Shown one piece after another: positions 26,003-35,510 of a stretch of 64,000 nucleotides of DNA. The notes beneath the pieces are model-generated. The model saw only the letters and a list, made by a program, of their open reading frames with translations, was not told the DNA's origin and ran no database searches. Position numbers and translations under genes: made by a program. Source of the stretch: Paraclostridium tenue (GTDB taxonomy: Bacteria > Bacillota > Clostridia > Peptostreptococcales > Peptostreptococcaceae); contig NZ_JADPFO010000001.1 in assembly GCF_015668515.1 (NCBI RefSeq), forward strand, positions 113,139 through 177,138, written 5' to 3'. Position 1 is the stretch's first letter, and every line of letters starts with the position of its first letter.

Positions 26003-27220
26003 ATGGGAAATAAGGGTAAGGTAAAGCTCAGTAAGAATATTAAATTATTTCTTGCTATAAATCTTATAGCTTCTTTTGCTATGGGAATTTTTAATATGTT
26101 TGTGGGGATATATCTAAAAGAAATAGGATATCAAGAACAATTTGTTGGAAATATACTTTCAATTAACACTTTTTCAATAGCTATAGCATCTATACTAAGT
26201 GCTTACTTAATAGAAAGAATCGGTAGAAAGAAAAGCTTTTACTTAGGTTTTCTATGTATAGCTATTGGATCTAGTTTTATAGTACTTGTTAATAATCCAA
26301 TCTTAATAGTAGTTATGGCAATAATAAATGGATTTGGTATGAGTATGAAATCAACAGCAGAAGGAATGTATATACTTGAAAATACCACAGAAAAAGAAAG
26401 AGTTTCTGTATTTAGTACAAATTTTATAATATCTAATGCTGGTATGATGAGTGCATCATTTTTAGGAGGCGTGATGTCTTCTTATTTAAGCAATTACTTT
26501 ACATCGAGTGAAGCTATAAAGTATGTATTTATAATATCTGCAATTTTATCTATATTAGCGTTAGTTCCTATATATTTTATGAAAGAACCAGAAAACTTAG
26601 AGACTAGAAGTTTAAAAGATTGTTTTAAAGGATATGTATCTATATTTAATAAAAAAGTTGCAAATTTTATGATATATCAATTTTTAATTGGTATAGGTGC
26701 AGGTATAATAGTTCCATTTTTTAGTGTTTATTTAAAATATTCAATGAATATAGAAGATAGTATCGTTGGAACTATACTTTCTATATCTCAGTTTGGATGT
26801 ATTATAGGTGGTATGGTTATTCCTTTTATGTCATCAAAATTTGGAAAAGTTAAATCAGTTATTATTTGTCAGTTATTATCTATACCATTTTTATTATCAA
26901 TTGCTTTTCCTCAGGGAATAATAATAATAACGATATCATTTTTTATGAGAAATGGACTTATGAATATGGCTATGCCATTAATACAAAACTTATCAATGGA
27001 AATGGTTTCAGATAAAGAAAGAACTAATATGAGTAGTTTAATATCTTTATCCAGTAATATAAGTAGAGCCATAGGAATAGCCATTGGCGGATTTTTAATG
27101 GAAAATATATCTTATACTGTTCCGTATTATTTTACAGTAGGATTTTATATAATAGCAGTTATATTATTTAGTCATATTTATAAAAGTGAACTTGAGTTTA
27201 AGAGAAATTATGAACTTTAA
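26003..27220 (+). CDS. MFS transporter
   Basis: This 405-aa protein has about twelve membrane helices and the MFS loop 2-3 motif (ERIGRKKSFYLG). Its length and motif fit a drug or sugar exporter; the substrate is unknown. AGAGGGGAA precedes the ATG. Its stop is followed by a 35-codon ORF overlapping by eleven bases and then the first copy of a direct repeat. Confidence 0.9.
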   Translation: MGNKGKVKLSKNIKLFLAINLIASFAMGIFNMFVGIYLKEIGYQEQFVGNILSINTFSIAIASILSAYLIERIGRKKSFYLGFLCIAIGSSFIVLVNNPILIVVMAIINGFGMSMKSTAEGMYILENTTEKERVSVFSTNFIISNAGMMSASFLGGVMSSYLSNYFTSSEAIKYVFIISAILSILALVPIYFMKEPENLETRSLKDCFKGYVSIFNKKVANFMIYQFLIGIGAGIIVPFFSVYLKYSMNIEDSIVGTILSISQFGCIIGGMVIPFMSSKFGKVKSVIICQLLSIPFLLSIAFPQGIIIITISFFMRNGLMNMAMPLIQNLSMEMVSDKERTNMSSLISLSSNISRAIGIAIGGFLMENISYTVPYYFTVGFYIIAVILFSHIYKSELEFKRNYEL

Positions 27221-27317
27221 GAATGCAGATTTTAAAGATGGGGTTTTAACTATGATTCATGATGAAAATCCAATGAATCATATGACTACTATTAAATTAA
27301 GTTACATATCTAAATAG
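27210..27317 (+). other. Possible 35-aa ORF overlapping the MFS stop
   Basis: A frame opens at ATG 27210 inside the MFS gene end and closes at 27315-27317. Its product contains GVLTMIHDENPMNHMTT, which looks protein-like, but there is no ribosome binding site and it is short. It may be a relic of a lost gene. Confidence 0.25.
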
Positions 27318-27330
27318 TAAATTACAATGA

Positions 27331-27393
27331 AAATTTTAATCAATAAAAAAGGCACATTACTTATTAATGTGTCTTTAACTATATCTTAAATAA
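27331..27393 (+). repeat. Direct repeat with terminator hairpin, copy 1
   Basis: About 63 bases here match 28702-28764 nearly exactly. Inside is a hairpin (AAGGCACATTA/TAATGTGTCTT) followed by a weak T-stretch. The two copies bracket the padR region. Confidence 0.8.
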
Positions 27394-27450
27394 AATCTAT
27401 GCCATATTAACTTGCATTCGAGGTATTATGATTTATTATATATATGTAAC

Positions 27451-27469
27451 TACCTCGTATAATGAGGTA
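27451..27469 (+). promoter_or_regulatory. PadR-type operator over the -10 box
   Basis: TACCTC-7-GAGGTA forms a dyad that encloses TATAAT at 27458-27463, 20 bases before the padR start. A GAGGTA half-site also occurs near 27419. Autoregulation by PadR is the likely use. Confidence 0.6.
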
Positions 27470-27488
27470 TATATAAGGAGGTGAAATT

Positions 27489-27818
27489 ATGGAACTAAAT
27501 AAAGAAGTTCTAAAAGGTCATATAGATACATTAATATTGGCAATTTTAGATGAAAAAGATTCATATGGATATGAAATAGCAAAAATAGTTAGAGAAAAAA
27601 CTACATTTGAACTTAAAGACGGAACTATGTATATATCTCTTAAAAGGCTTGAATCAAAAGGATTGATAAAATCTTATTGGGGAAATGAACAAGGTGCAGG
27701 AAGTAGAAGAAAATATTATCACATAACTGAAGAAGGAAAAGAAGCTTTAGATATAAAGATAAAAGAATGGAATTTTGTGCAAAATATTATGAATAAATTT
27801 TTAAAGGGGAGATTATAG
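27489..27818 (+). CDS. PadR-family regulator
   Basis: This 109-aa protein matches the PadR winged helix: LKGHIDTLILAILDEKDSYGYEIAKIV, DGTMYISLKRLESKGLI and GSRRKYYHITEEGKEAL. It probably represses its own operon through the dyad over its -10 box. AAGGAGGTG precedes the ATG. PadR genes of this type usually precede a gene for a membrane protein with a DUF1700-like prefix domain, and that partner follows but is broken. Confidence 0.92.
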   Translation: MELNKEVLKGHIDTLILAILDEKDSYGYEIAKIVREKTTFELKDGTMYISLKRLESKGLIKSYWGNEQGAGSRRKYYHITEEGKEALDIKIKEWNFVQNIMNKFLKGRL

Positions 27819-27821
27819 ACT

Positions 27822-28576
27822 ATGAAAATAATTGATGAATATTTAAATTCTTTATATATAAATGATAGAAGTAAAGAAGTTAAAGATTTAAAAGAAGAGT
27901 TAAGAGGACATTTAGTAACATAAACTAATGAATTTATTTCTAAGGGATATTCAGAAGAAGATGCACAACATGAAGCTATAAATCAATTTGATGATGGGAC
28001 AGATATATTAAAGGATTTACATAAAGCCCTTAATGAAAGTAAAAAGGATAATGAAAAACTAAATAAGAAATTTATAAATATCTTTAGAAATATTTTTATA
28101 TTATCATTAATCGTAGGGCTTGCAACTATGGTTTATGCAGATAGATTAGTTGATAAAGTAGAGTATCTAGCATATGATTTACGTGGAAAACTTTATAAAG
28201 CAGGTATTGAAGACAGAATAGATAAGCCAGAAACATATAAAAAGCAATTTGAAAATATATTAAAAGATAAAGAATTTAAATATATAAGATTTGCTAATAT
28301 TACTTTAGCTTCTGAGAAAAAACCTATTTATGATATAGTGATAATTCAAATCAAACTAAATCTATGGCTATGAGAGGGGTGAGTTTAGGTATTCCAGATA
28401 AAAATGGAAGATCGGCCCAACTTGACCTGGGAATAGATTATAGACCTGTTTTAAGAGCTGGGAGTTTTTTTAATTGAGTTTTCTATGTTGGAGTACTTTC
28501 TTTAATTATTTATATAGTTTTATTAGTAAGATATAAATTTAAATTTAAAACAACTTTGATTTATAAAAAAGCTTAA
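27822..28576 (+). pseudogene. Broken PadR-partner membrane protein
   Basis: Starting at ATG 27822, three bases after padR, the frame reads MKIIDEYLNSLYINDRSKE...LRGHLVT, then hits TAA at codon 34, continues in frame as TNEFISKGYSEEDAQHEAI and a membrane helix near 28090-28140, loses frame near 28343, and resumes in another frame with a TGA near 28476 before a final membrane segment ending at 28576. The N-terminal part matches the permease-prefix/DUF1700-like domain usually encoded after padR. At least three lesions mean it is dead; the 28128 ATG start of an 81-aa frame is a remnant only. Confidence 0.8.
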
Positions 28577-28613
28577 TGCACTGAGAGTTGGGTTAATTAA
28601 TTTTGAAGGTAAA

Positions 28614-28760
28614 ATGTTATTTATGAAAAATAAAGTATTACTTGGGGCATTGGGTTTACCTACATTATTAATATCTAGATATAGTTTTACAAAAACGACA
28701 AAGATTTTAATCAATAAAAAAGGCACATTATCTATTAATGTGTCTTTAACTATGTCCTAA
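28614..28760 (+). pseudogene. Short relic ORF after the broken gene
   Basis: A 48-codon frame runs into the second direct repeat. Its sense-like part reads MLFMKNKVLLGALGLPTLLIS and a preceding in-frame stretch (NALRVGLINFEGK) suggests it once continued upstream. I cannot identify the parent gene. The gap from 28577 to 28900 otherwise holds only the repeat and the leader of the next gene. Confidence 0.3.
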
Positions 28761-28764
28761 ACAA
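28702..28764 (+). repeat. Direct repeat with terminator hairpin, copy 2
   Basis: This is the second copy of 27331-27393, with a handful of base differences. The hairpin pairs AAGGCACATTA with TAATGTGTCTT. Confidence 0.8.
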
Positions 28765-28900
28765 AATATATTTATTAATAAATATTTATAATTATATTAA
28801 CTTGTAGTTAAAAAATTTGAATAAAAGTTAAATTTTAGTAAATTGTTTATTCTTAAAAGGTAATATATACTAATTATATAGTATCAAAGGGGGAAAAGAT

Positions 28901-30013
28901 ATGGAAAGCTTAAAAATAGGAGAAGTTATAAAAAAACTTAGAAAAGATAAAGGTATGACACAAGAAGATTTAGCTCAGTATGTAGGTGTATCAACTCCAG
29001 CTATATCAAAATGGGAAAGTGGTACAACTTATCCAGATATAACTATACTACCCATATTAGCTAATTTGTTTGAAGTTACCATAGATAATCTACTAAACTA
29101 CAAAGCAGAATTAGAAGATAGTGAAATAATAAAAATAGTTAAAGAATGTGAAGCTTATATTATAAATTCAGACATAGATGGATATTTAGATATACATAAA
29201 AAATACATAAGAAAATATCCTTCAAACTATAAGTTACACTATGGATTAGTAGGACTTCATGTTATGGCTTATGCAAATATAACTGATGAAAATGTACGAG
29301 AAAACTTAGTTGAAGATAGTATAAAGATACTAGAAAACTCTGTGAAAAACACTAAAGATATGAAAATTAAAGAAGCATCACTAACTTTAATAAGCAGCCA
29401 ATATTTATTAAAAAATCAAGCTGATAAAGCAGAAGAAGCTATAAAAAAGATATATAAACCAACTTGTAATCCCAATATGGTACTACCTATTATATATACT
29501 GAACAAGGCAAAGTAGAACAAGCAAGAAAATTAATGCAAGAAAATTTGCAAACAGCATTAATAGAAGCTATGGGAGCAGCTATAGCACTTGGAACAAACT
29601 ACTATAATTATAAAGATGGAAAAGAATTAGATTATATTGATTTTGATAAAGCTCAAAAATACTTTGAATTATCTATAGAGATTAAAAAAATATTTGAAGA
29701 TGAACAAATGACATACTTAAGCTTCATGAGTTTAGCACATATATATTTAAGGCAAGGGGATATAGAAAAAGCTATAAATACTTTAAAGGAAATGATGGTA
29801 ATTGTTAGAAAGTACAATTTAAATAAGTTTAAAAGTCCAAATACTAAATGGTGTTTTGATAAATTAGATAAAGTAGAAGATAATACAAATGCTTATGATG
29901 CATATGAGTTTTTAATAATGAGCTTATTAAAAGACTTTGATGAAATAAAAGATAACAAAGATTTTATTAATATAATAAAAGAAATAAAAGAATTAAAATC
30001 TAAAAATAGCTAA
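28901..30013 (+). CDS. XRE-family regulator with TPR-like C-terminus
   Basis: This 370-aa protein has an N-terminal XRE helix-turn-helix (IGEVIKKLRKDKGMTQEDLAQYVGVSTPAISKWESGTTYPDITILPILANLFEVTIDNLL, about 5-66) and about 290 residues of helical pairs resembling TPR repeats (FELSIEIKKIFEDEQMTYLSFMSLAHIYLRQGDIEKAINTL). Such proteins often sense a ligand or peptide through the TPRs. It is 19 bases before the MutS-like gene and probably cotranscribed with it. AAGGGGG precedes the ATG. Confidence 0.9.
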   Translation: MESLKIGEVIKKLRKDKGMTQEDLAQYVGVSTPAISKWESGTTYPDITILPILANLFEVTIDNLLNYKAELEDSEIIKIVKECEAYIINSDIDGYLDIHKKYIRKYPSNYKLHYGLVGLHVMAYANITDENVRENLVEDSIKILENSVKNTKDMKIKEASLTLISSQYLLKNQADKAEEAIKKIYKPTCNPNMVLPIIYTEQGKVEQARKLMQENLQTALIEAMGAAIALGTNYYNYKDGKELDYIDFDKAQKYFELSIEIKKIFEDEQMTYLSFMSLAHIYLRQGDIEKAINTLKEMMVIVRKYNLNKFKSPNTKWCFDKLDKVEDNTNAYDAYEFLIMSLLKDFDEIKDNKDFINIIKEIKELKSKNS

Positions 30014-30032
30014 ATAAAAAGGTTGTGAAAAA

Positions 30033-31733
30033 ATGGGAATTGAAATTTTAAAATTATTAGTAGGAGCAGGAGCAATACTATTAATAGGAACTAGCTTTGC
30101 CATATTTGAAAATAGGAGAAGATTAAAGTACATAAAGTTAAATATAATAAATCAGTATGGAAAAGAAATCGACTTAGATGAAGTAATGATAAAAATGAAT
30201 AACGTATCAAGTTATTTTAGAAATAAAAATGAAAAAAATACAATAGATAATATAACTTGGAATGATTTAAATATGGATGATGTATTTAAGAAGATAAACA
30301 ATACTCAATGCACAGCAGGACAAGAAGTACTATATGATATATTAAGAAAGCCATTATATAATAAAGAAGTTTTAATTAAAAGAGATAAAGTTATAGATTA
30401 CTTTAGAAATAATGAAAAAGAAAGACAAGCTATACAGCTTATTTTAGGTAAACTTGGAAAAAGCGATGAATTATATATAACTAATTGTTTATTTAATGAA
30501 GCTGATGATAGTAAAAGTAAACTATTAAAATATAGATTAATATCGTGGCTACCAACACTTAGTTTATTATTACTTCTTATAAATCCTATGTTCTTGGCAC
30601 TAACTATAGGACTTGCAGTAGTAAATGTATTCATAAGTCAGCGAAGTAAAGTTAAAAATTATGATGCTAGTGGATTTAGCTATATGATAAGCATTATAAA
30701 CGTAGCTAATAAAATAAAAAATATGAATATTAAAGAAATAGAAGAAAATGTATATAGTATAGAAAAAAACTTAAATAATGTTAAGCATATAAAAAGAAAA
30801 AGTGTTGGAAGTGAAACTAAATCTATTATGAGTGATATGGATGTATTTTCTGAGTATGCAAATTTAATATTTTTAAAAGAATTAAAAACTTATGAGAAAG
30901 TTAAAAATACTATTATAAAAAATAAAGAAGATTTAAAAGCTATATATGAATATGTTGGAATGATAGATGCTTTAATAGCTATAGCATCTTTTAGAGATAG
31001 TTTAAGTTTTTATATTAAGCCGATACTTACTAAATCAAAATCAAAAAAAGAAAATTATATAGAATTTGAAAAAATTTATCATCCACTTATAAAAAATCCA
31101 GTACTAAACAGCGGGAATTTTTCAAGAGGTGTATTACTTACAGGGTCTAATGCTTCTGGAAAATCTACTTTTATAAAGACAGTAGCTATAAATGCTATCT
31201 TAGCTCAAACTATATATACTTGTTTTGCAAAAGAATATAAATCATCATATTTTAATATATATACATCTATGGCTCTAAAAGATGATATAAATAGTAGCGA
31301 AAGTTATTATATAGTTGAAATTAAATCTTTAAAAAGGATATTAGATAGTATAAATAATGATATACCTTGCTTATGTTTTGTAGATGAAATTCTTAGAGGA
31401 ACAAATACAGTTGAAAGGATAGCATCATCAAGTGAGGTTTTAAAAAGTATAGAAAATGATAATACTATATGTTTTGCAGCAACTCATGATGTAGAGCTTA
31501 CCTATATACTTGAAGATTTATTTGACAATTACCATTTTGAGGAGACTATAACAGATGATGATATTAAATTTGATTATAAGCTTCATACTGGTCGTGCTGA
31601 AACTAGAAATGCTATTAAATTATTAGGATTCATGGGATATGATAAAGATTTAGTTGCTAGAGCTGATAGTAGGGCAAAGATGTTTTTAGAAAATGGAGAT
31701 TGGGAAAATTTTAATAAATATTCACAAATATAA
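30033..31733 (+). CDS. Membrane-anchored MutS-family ATPase
   Basis: This 566-aa protein has membrane helices at about 5-25 and 170-202, a helical lever-like middle (205-330) and a C-terminal MutS ATPase domain: Walker A TGSNASGKSTF (about 370-380), Walker B CLCFVDEILRGTNTVER and the His switch ATHDVEL. It lacks the mismatch-recognition domain of MutS1. Membrane anchoring makes ordinary mismatch repair unlikely. Similar proteins are known only as MutS-related. It is cotranscribed with the XRE-TPR gene; joint function is inference. Confidence 0.85.
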   Translation: MGIEILKLLVGAGAILLIGTSFAIFENRRRLKYIKLNIINQYGKEIDLDEVMIKMNNVSSYFRNKNEKNTIDNITWNDLNMDDVFKKINNTQCTAGQEVLYDILRKPLYNKEVLIKRDKVIDYFRNNEKERQAIQLILGKLGKSDELYITNCLFNEADDSKSKLLKYRLISWLPTLSLLLLLINPMFLALTIGLAVVNVFISQRSKVKNYDASGFSYMISIINVANKIKNMNIKEIEENVYSIEKNLNNVKHIKRKSVGSETKSIMSDMDVFSEYANLIFLKELKTYEKVKNTIIKNKEDLKAIYEYVGMIDALIAIASFRDSLSFYIKPILTKSKSKKENYIEFEKIYHPLIKNPVLNSGNFSRGVLLTGSNASGKSTFIKTVAINAILAQTIYTCFAKEYKSSYFNIYTSMALKDDINSSESYYIVEIKSLKRILDSINNDIPCLCFVDEILRGTNTVERIASSSEVLKSIENDNTICFAATHDVELTYILEDLFDNYHFEETITDDDIKFDYKLHTGRAETRNAIKLLGFMGYDKDLVARADSRAKMFLENGDWENFNKYSQI

Positions 31734-31765
31734 AGCACTTACTTTTTTTAAGTAAGTGCTTTCTT
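31732..31765 (+). terminator. Terminator of the XRE-MutS operon
   Basis: The stem AAGCACTTACTT/AAGTAAGTGCTT is followed by TTCTT and includes the end of the stop region. Confidence 0.85.
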
Positions 31766-31780
31766 ATGCTTGAAATTATA

Positions 31781-31827
31781 ATATATACAAAACATCATAA
31801 GTTTTACTTATGATGTTTTGTATATAT
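31781..31827. repeat. Perfect 22-bp inverted repeat
   Basis: The arms 31781-31802 and 31806-31827 are perfectly complementary with a 3-base TTT loop; the core is ACAAAACATCATAAGT. It lies after a complete terminator and before the CynX-type gene. It has no terminal T-run, so it could be a second terminator, an mRNA stabiliser, a regulator site or a small mobile-element remnant. Confidence 0.7.
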
Positions 31828-31922
31828 TTGTATTATCTTTTTATCTAATAAAAATATATAATTATTTAAAAATACTAAATATTTATAAAAATCATTATAA
31901 AATTAAAGAAGGAGATATTCTT

Positions 31923-33089
31923 ATGAAAAATAAAAAAGGTCTATTGACATTAGTAATTATTTTTATAGCAGCAAATTTGAGAGGACCTTTAACTATGGTT
32001 GGCCCGTTAATACCATATTTGAAAAAAAGTTTTACATGTGACGATTCAATATTTGGACTGTTAACATCAATACCATTACTTGGATTTGCAGTAATTTCAA
32101 TAATTGCCCCAAAAATAGATAATAAATTTGGTAAAAAAGCTACTATTAAGGGGAGTTTAATATTAATTATAATAGGACTTATAGTAAGATCTTTAGGGTT
32201 AGTTAGTACTTTATTTATAGGAAGTATTTTACTTGCTATAGGAATTGGTATATCAAATGTAGTTTTACCAAGTGTTATAGTTGAAAATTCTAAAAAAGAT
32301 GAAGTGGGAAAATTAACTGGTACTTTTACAATGACTATGGGACTATTTAGTGCGGTTGGATCTGGCTCAAGTATTTTTCTTTACTCAATTTTAGGATGGA
32401 GATTAACTTTTGAAGCTTTTATCATAACAACATCTATAGCATTAGCTCTTTGGATAGTTTTTAGTAAAAATATGAATAAAAAAGATGAAAAAACAAATCA
32501 AGAAAATGATATTAAAATATCAACTATGTTAAAATCTAAATTAGTAATAGCAATAGCACTGTTTATGGGTATTCAATCGTGGATTGCATATGCAATATTT
32601 GCATGGGTACCTTCAATATTGATAAACAGAGGAGTGTCTGCAAGCTTTTCAGCATTAGCATTAATGACCATACAATTATGTAGTATGCCTACAATGTATA
32701 TAATCCCAATTATAGCAGGAAAGAAAAAAAGTCAAAGTAAATTTGTAACTCTTACAACTATAATTTCACTAATAGGATGTTTATCATTATTTACATCTAA
32801 TATTCCTACACTTATAATAGGATTAGTTCTTATGGGAGTAGGACAAGGTGCTAGTTTAAGTTTCGCATATTTATTCTTTGCAGTAAGGTCAAAGAGTTCA
32901 GCAGAAACATCAGCTTTATCTGGAGTATCACAAGCTATAGGATATTTTTTAGGAGCAACAGGGCCAATACTTTTTGGTTCGATACATGATATAACTAATT
33001 CATGGACAAGCTCACTAATTTTAATGATATTTATGCATATTATTTTATTACTTGTAGGTATAATATCAGGTAGAGATAGAAAAATATAA
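31923..33089 (+). CDS. MFS transporter, CynX/NimT family
   Basis: This 388-aa protein has about twelve membrane helices and the family opening IFIAANLRGPLTMVGPLIPYLKK. CynX/NimT relatives carry cyanate or 2-nitroimidazole; the substrate here is unknown. The start at 31923 has AAGGAGA seven bases upstream; the longer frame from 31818 begins inside the inverted repeat. A LysR gene follows 38 bases downstream. Confidence 0.88.
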   Translation: MKNKKGLLTLVIIFIAANLRGPLTMVGPLIPYLKKSFTCDDSIFGLLTSIPLLGFAVISIIAPKIDNKFGKKATIKGSLILIIIGLIVRSLGLVSTLFIGSILLAIGIGISNVVLPSVIVENSKKDEVGKLTGTFTMTMGLFSAVGSGSSIFLYSILGWRLTFEAFIITTSIALALWIVFSKNMNKKDEKTNQENDIKISTMLKSKLVIAIALFMGIQSWIAYAIFAWVPSILINRGVSASFSALALMTIQLCSMPTMYIIPIIAGKKKSQSKFVTLTTIISLIGCLSLFTSNIPTLIIGLVLMGVGQGASLSFAYLFFAVRSKSSAETSALSGVSQAIGYFLGATGPILFGSIHDITNSWTSSLILMIFMHIILLLVGIISGRDRKI

Positions 33090-33127
33090 AATATATCATT
33101 TTATTAAAAAAATATGGAGATTAACAT

Positions 33128-34033
33128 ATGGATTTAAGAAAAATAGAATATTTTTTAGCAGCTGTAGAATACGGAAGTTTCACACAAGCTGCTAAAAATT
33201 GCAACATATCACAAACTGCTATAAGTCAACAAATTCAATCTATAGAAAATGAATTAGGAATACAATTATTTGATAGAAGTGAATACAGAGCAAAGCTTAC
33301 ATTTGCTGGTAAAAAGTTTTGCAGAAGATGTAAACATATTATAAATGATTATTACAATGCAGTTGAAGAAATAAAATCATTAGAAAATGGATATTCAGGA
33401 AATATAAATATAGGAATTTCTGGAATCATTGAAAAAAGTTTTTTACAAAAAATTTTACAAAACTATAGTCAAAATAATCCTAATATAAATATTGAATTAA
33501 AAGAAAATAATCCAAACAACTTAGTTGAAAATGCTAAAAAAAACAACTTAGATATAGTATTTGGAAATGAAAGTAAGCTAAAAGAATTAGAAGAATTTGA
33601 GTTATATTCAGTTTTTGATTGTGAGATGTATGTTATTACATCTAAGGACCATCATTGGAATAATCGATTTGAAGTTACTGGAAAGGATTTAGAATCAGAA
33701 CCACTTATAATTTTTTCTAAGGAATTTAGCTCAAGTTATCATAAAGATACTATAAAGTATTTTGAGAATGATGGATTTGAACCCAATATAACTAAATTGG
33801 TTGACTCTTTTGGAGAGTTAATTTTTATGGTAAGCATTAACAGAGGGATAGCTGTTTTACCAAAAGAATCACTTTATAAAGTTGAAAGTGTAAATGCTTT
33901 TAAATTAAACAAATCACATCACAAATTTGAATATTGTATTGCAAGAAATAAAAATAGTAAAAATAAACATGTGGATGTATTTGTACAAAATGTATTAGAT
34001 TTTTTCAATAATGAAGGAGATAAAATTATATAA
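33128..34033 (+). CDS. LysR-family regulator
   Basis: This 301-aa protein begins MDLRKIEYFLAAVEYGSFTQAAKNCNISQTAISQQIQSIENELGIQLFDRS, the classic LysR helix-turn-helix, followed by a periplasmic-binding-like effector domain. It probably controls the CynX-type transporter upstream; being in the same direction it may be cotranscribed with it. GGAGATT precedes the ATG. Confidence 0.93.
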   Translation: MDLRKIEYFLAAVEYGSFTQAAKNCNISQTAISQQIQSIENELGIQLFDRSEYRAKLTFAGKKFCRRCKHIINDYYNAVEEIKSLENGYSGNINIGISGIIEKSFLQKILQNYSQNNPNINIELKENNPNNLVENAKKNNLDIVFGNESKLKELEEFELYSVFDCEMYVITSKDHHWNNRFEVTGKDLESEPLIIFSKEFSSSYHKDTIKYFENDGFEPNITKLVDSFGELIFMVSINRGIAVLPKESLYKVESVNAFKLNKSHHKFEYCIARNKNSKNKHVDVFVQNVLDFFNNEGDKII

Positions 34034-34070
34034 TATATTTAATATTTTTGATTTTCCCAAAATACAGATT

Positions 34071-34106
34071 AAAGTAAGTAATAACAACATTACTTACTTT
34101 TTTGTT
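34071..34106 (+). terminator. Terminator after the LysR gene
   Basis: The stem AAAGTAAGTAAT/ATTACTTACTTT is followed by a T-run. Confidence 0.85.
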
Positions 34107-34202
34107 TTTAAGCTTAAAATTTTATTTAATTATAATTCTAATACAAAGTTATGGATAATAAATTTATAGAAGATACAATTAAATAAAAATTGGGGGGGAT
34201 AT

Positions 34203-34973
34203 ATGGATATATTAAAATACAATAGAGACGCTTGGGATAATGAAGTCAAGATAGGAAACAAATGGACGATACCAGTAAGTTCAGAAGAAGTAGAAAAAGC
34301 TAGAAAAGGAGAATTTAAATTATTATTAACACCTACAAAACCAGTTCCTAAAGAATGGATAGGAGATATAAATGGCAAAAACGTACTTTGCCTAGCTTCA
34401 GGTGGAGGTCAACAAGGACCTATATTTTCAGCATTAGGTTCTAAAGTTACTGTATTTGACAATAGTAAAGAACAGCTTTTAAAAGATAATATGGTAGCAA
34501 ATAGAGATAACTTAGACATAAAATTAGAACAAGGGGATATGAGAGATTTATCAAGATTTGAAAATGAAGGTTTTGATTTTATATTCCACCCGGTATCAAA
34601 TAGTTTTGTAGATAATATTGAACAAACTTGGAATGAGTGCTATAGAGTATTAAAAAAAGGTGGAATTTTAATATCTGGATTTGCAAATCCAATTTCATAT
34701 ATATTTGACTTATATGAATGGGAAAAAAATAATAAGCTAGTTGTAAGCAATAGCATTCCTTATTCAGATATAGAACAACTTTCTCAAAAGCAATTAGAAG
34801 AAAGAATAAATACTCATGATACATTAGAATTCGGACATTCGCTACAAAGCCAAATAGGAGGACAAATTGATGCTGGATTTATAATATGTGGATTTTATGA
34901 AGACAATTCTGGTGGTGGGTTATTGGATGAATATATAGATACATATATTGCTACTAAAGCAATTAAATTATAG
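34203..34973 (+). CDS. Class I SAM-dependent methyltransferase
   Basis: This 256-aa protein has motif I KNVLCLASGGGQQGPIFSALGSKVTVFDNS, motif II around FEQ/LEQGDMRDLS and FDFIFHPVSNSFVDN, and motif III CYRVLKKGGILISGF. The family methylates small molecules, often of unknown identity. It is a single-gene unit with GGGGGG before the ATG and no informative neighbour. Confidence 0.9.
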   Translation: MDILKYNRDAWDNEVKIGNKWTIPVSSEEVEKARKGEFKLLLTPTKPVPKEWIGDINGKNVLCLASGGGQQGPIFSALGSKVTVFDNSKEQLLKDNMVANRDNLDIKLEQGDMRDLSRFENEGFDFIFHPVSNSFVDNIEQTWNECYRVLKKGGILISGFANPISYIFDLYEWEKNNKLVVSNSIPYSDIEQLSQKQLEERINTHDTLEFGHSLQSQIGGQIDAGFIICGFYEDNSGGGLLDEYIDTYIATKAIKL

Positions 34974-35060
34974 GCTAAATATGCTAAATATAAGGCTGAT
35001 AATACGAAATATACAACTTACCATCATGGGAAAATATGATTGAATAGAGATTAATTAAAA

Positions 35061-35116
35061 AAAACAGTCTAAAATATTATCTAAATAAGATGGTATTTTA
35101 GACTGTTCTTTTTTAA
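35061..35116. terminator. Bidirectional terminator
   Basis: AACAGTCTAAAATA pairs with TATTTTAGACTGTT, flanked by an A-run and a T-run, between converging genes. Confidence 0.85.
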
Positions 35117-35460
35117 GATTTATCTTTGACTATATTATTTTCTTTACTATCTTGTTTTATTTCCCATTCAATAACAAAAGTCATAAGTACTCTAAGTAAA
35201 AATACAGCACCTAAAATTACAAGTTCATCTAATGTTTTAACAAGTACTGTTTTTAAAATTTCAGCAGCTAATTTGAATTCTAATCCAGTTGCCATAGCAG
35301 TTGCAAATTGATGTTTAAAACCATACTTTTTACTAAAAAGATTATTACTTAAATAAAAGTAAAAAGCTTTAAAAGCACCTATTGTTATAATTATTACGCC
35401 CATAATTTCAAATATACTAACCAATATAGGAATATATTTAGTCATTACCTCTTCTAACAT
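35113..35460 (-). CDS. DUF1622 family membrane protein
   Basis: This 115-aa protein has three membrane helices and the DUF1622 pattern: EIMGVIIITIGAFKAFYFYL, then LEFKLAAEILKTVLVKTLDELVILGAVFLLRVLMTFVIEWEI. The function of the family is unknown. AGGAGG precedes the ATG. Confidence 0.85.
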   Translation of the reverse strand: MLEEVMTKYIPILVSIFEIMGVIIITIGAFKAFYFYLSNNLFSKKYGFKHQFATAMATGLEFKLAAEILKTVLVKTLDELVILGAVFLLRVLMTFVIEWEIKQDSKENNIVKDKS

Positions 35461-35510
35461 AATATCCTCCTAAGTTAAAATTATAACTATTTATATAATT
35501 AACTTATTTA

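Noticed and set aside
28343-28576. In-frame TGA near 28476 as another selenocysteine codon
   Set aside because: The same gene also has an in-frame TAA and a frameshift, the local residues are not Cys-like and no hairpin follows at SECIS distance, so it is a decayed gene.
27331-28764. CRISPR-like repeats
   Set aside because: Only two copies, 1.4 kb apart, with coding DNA between.
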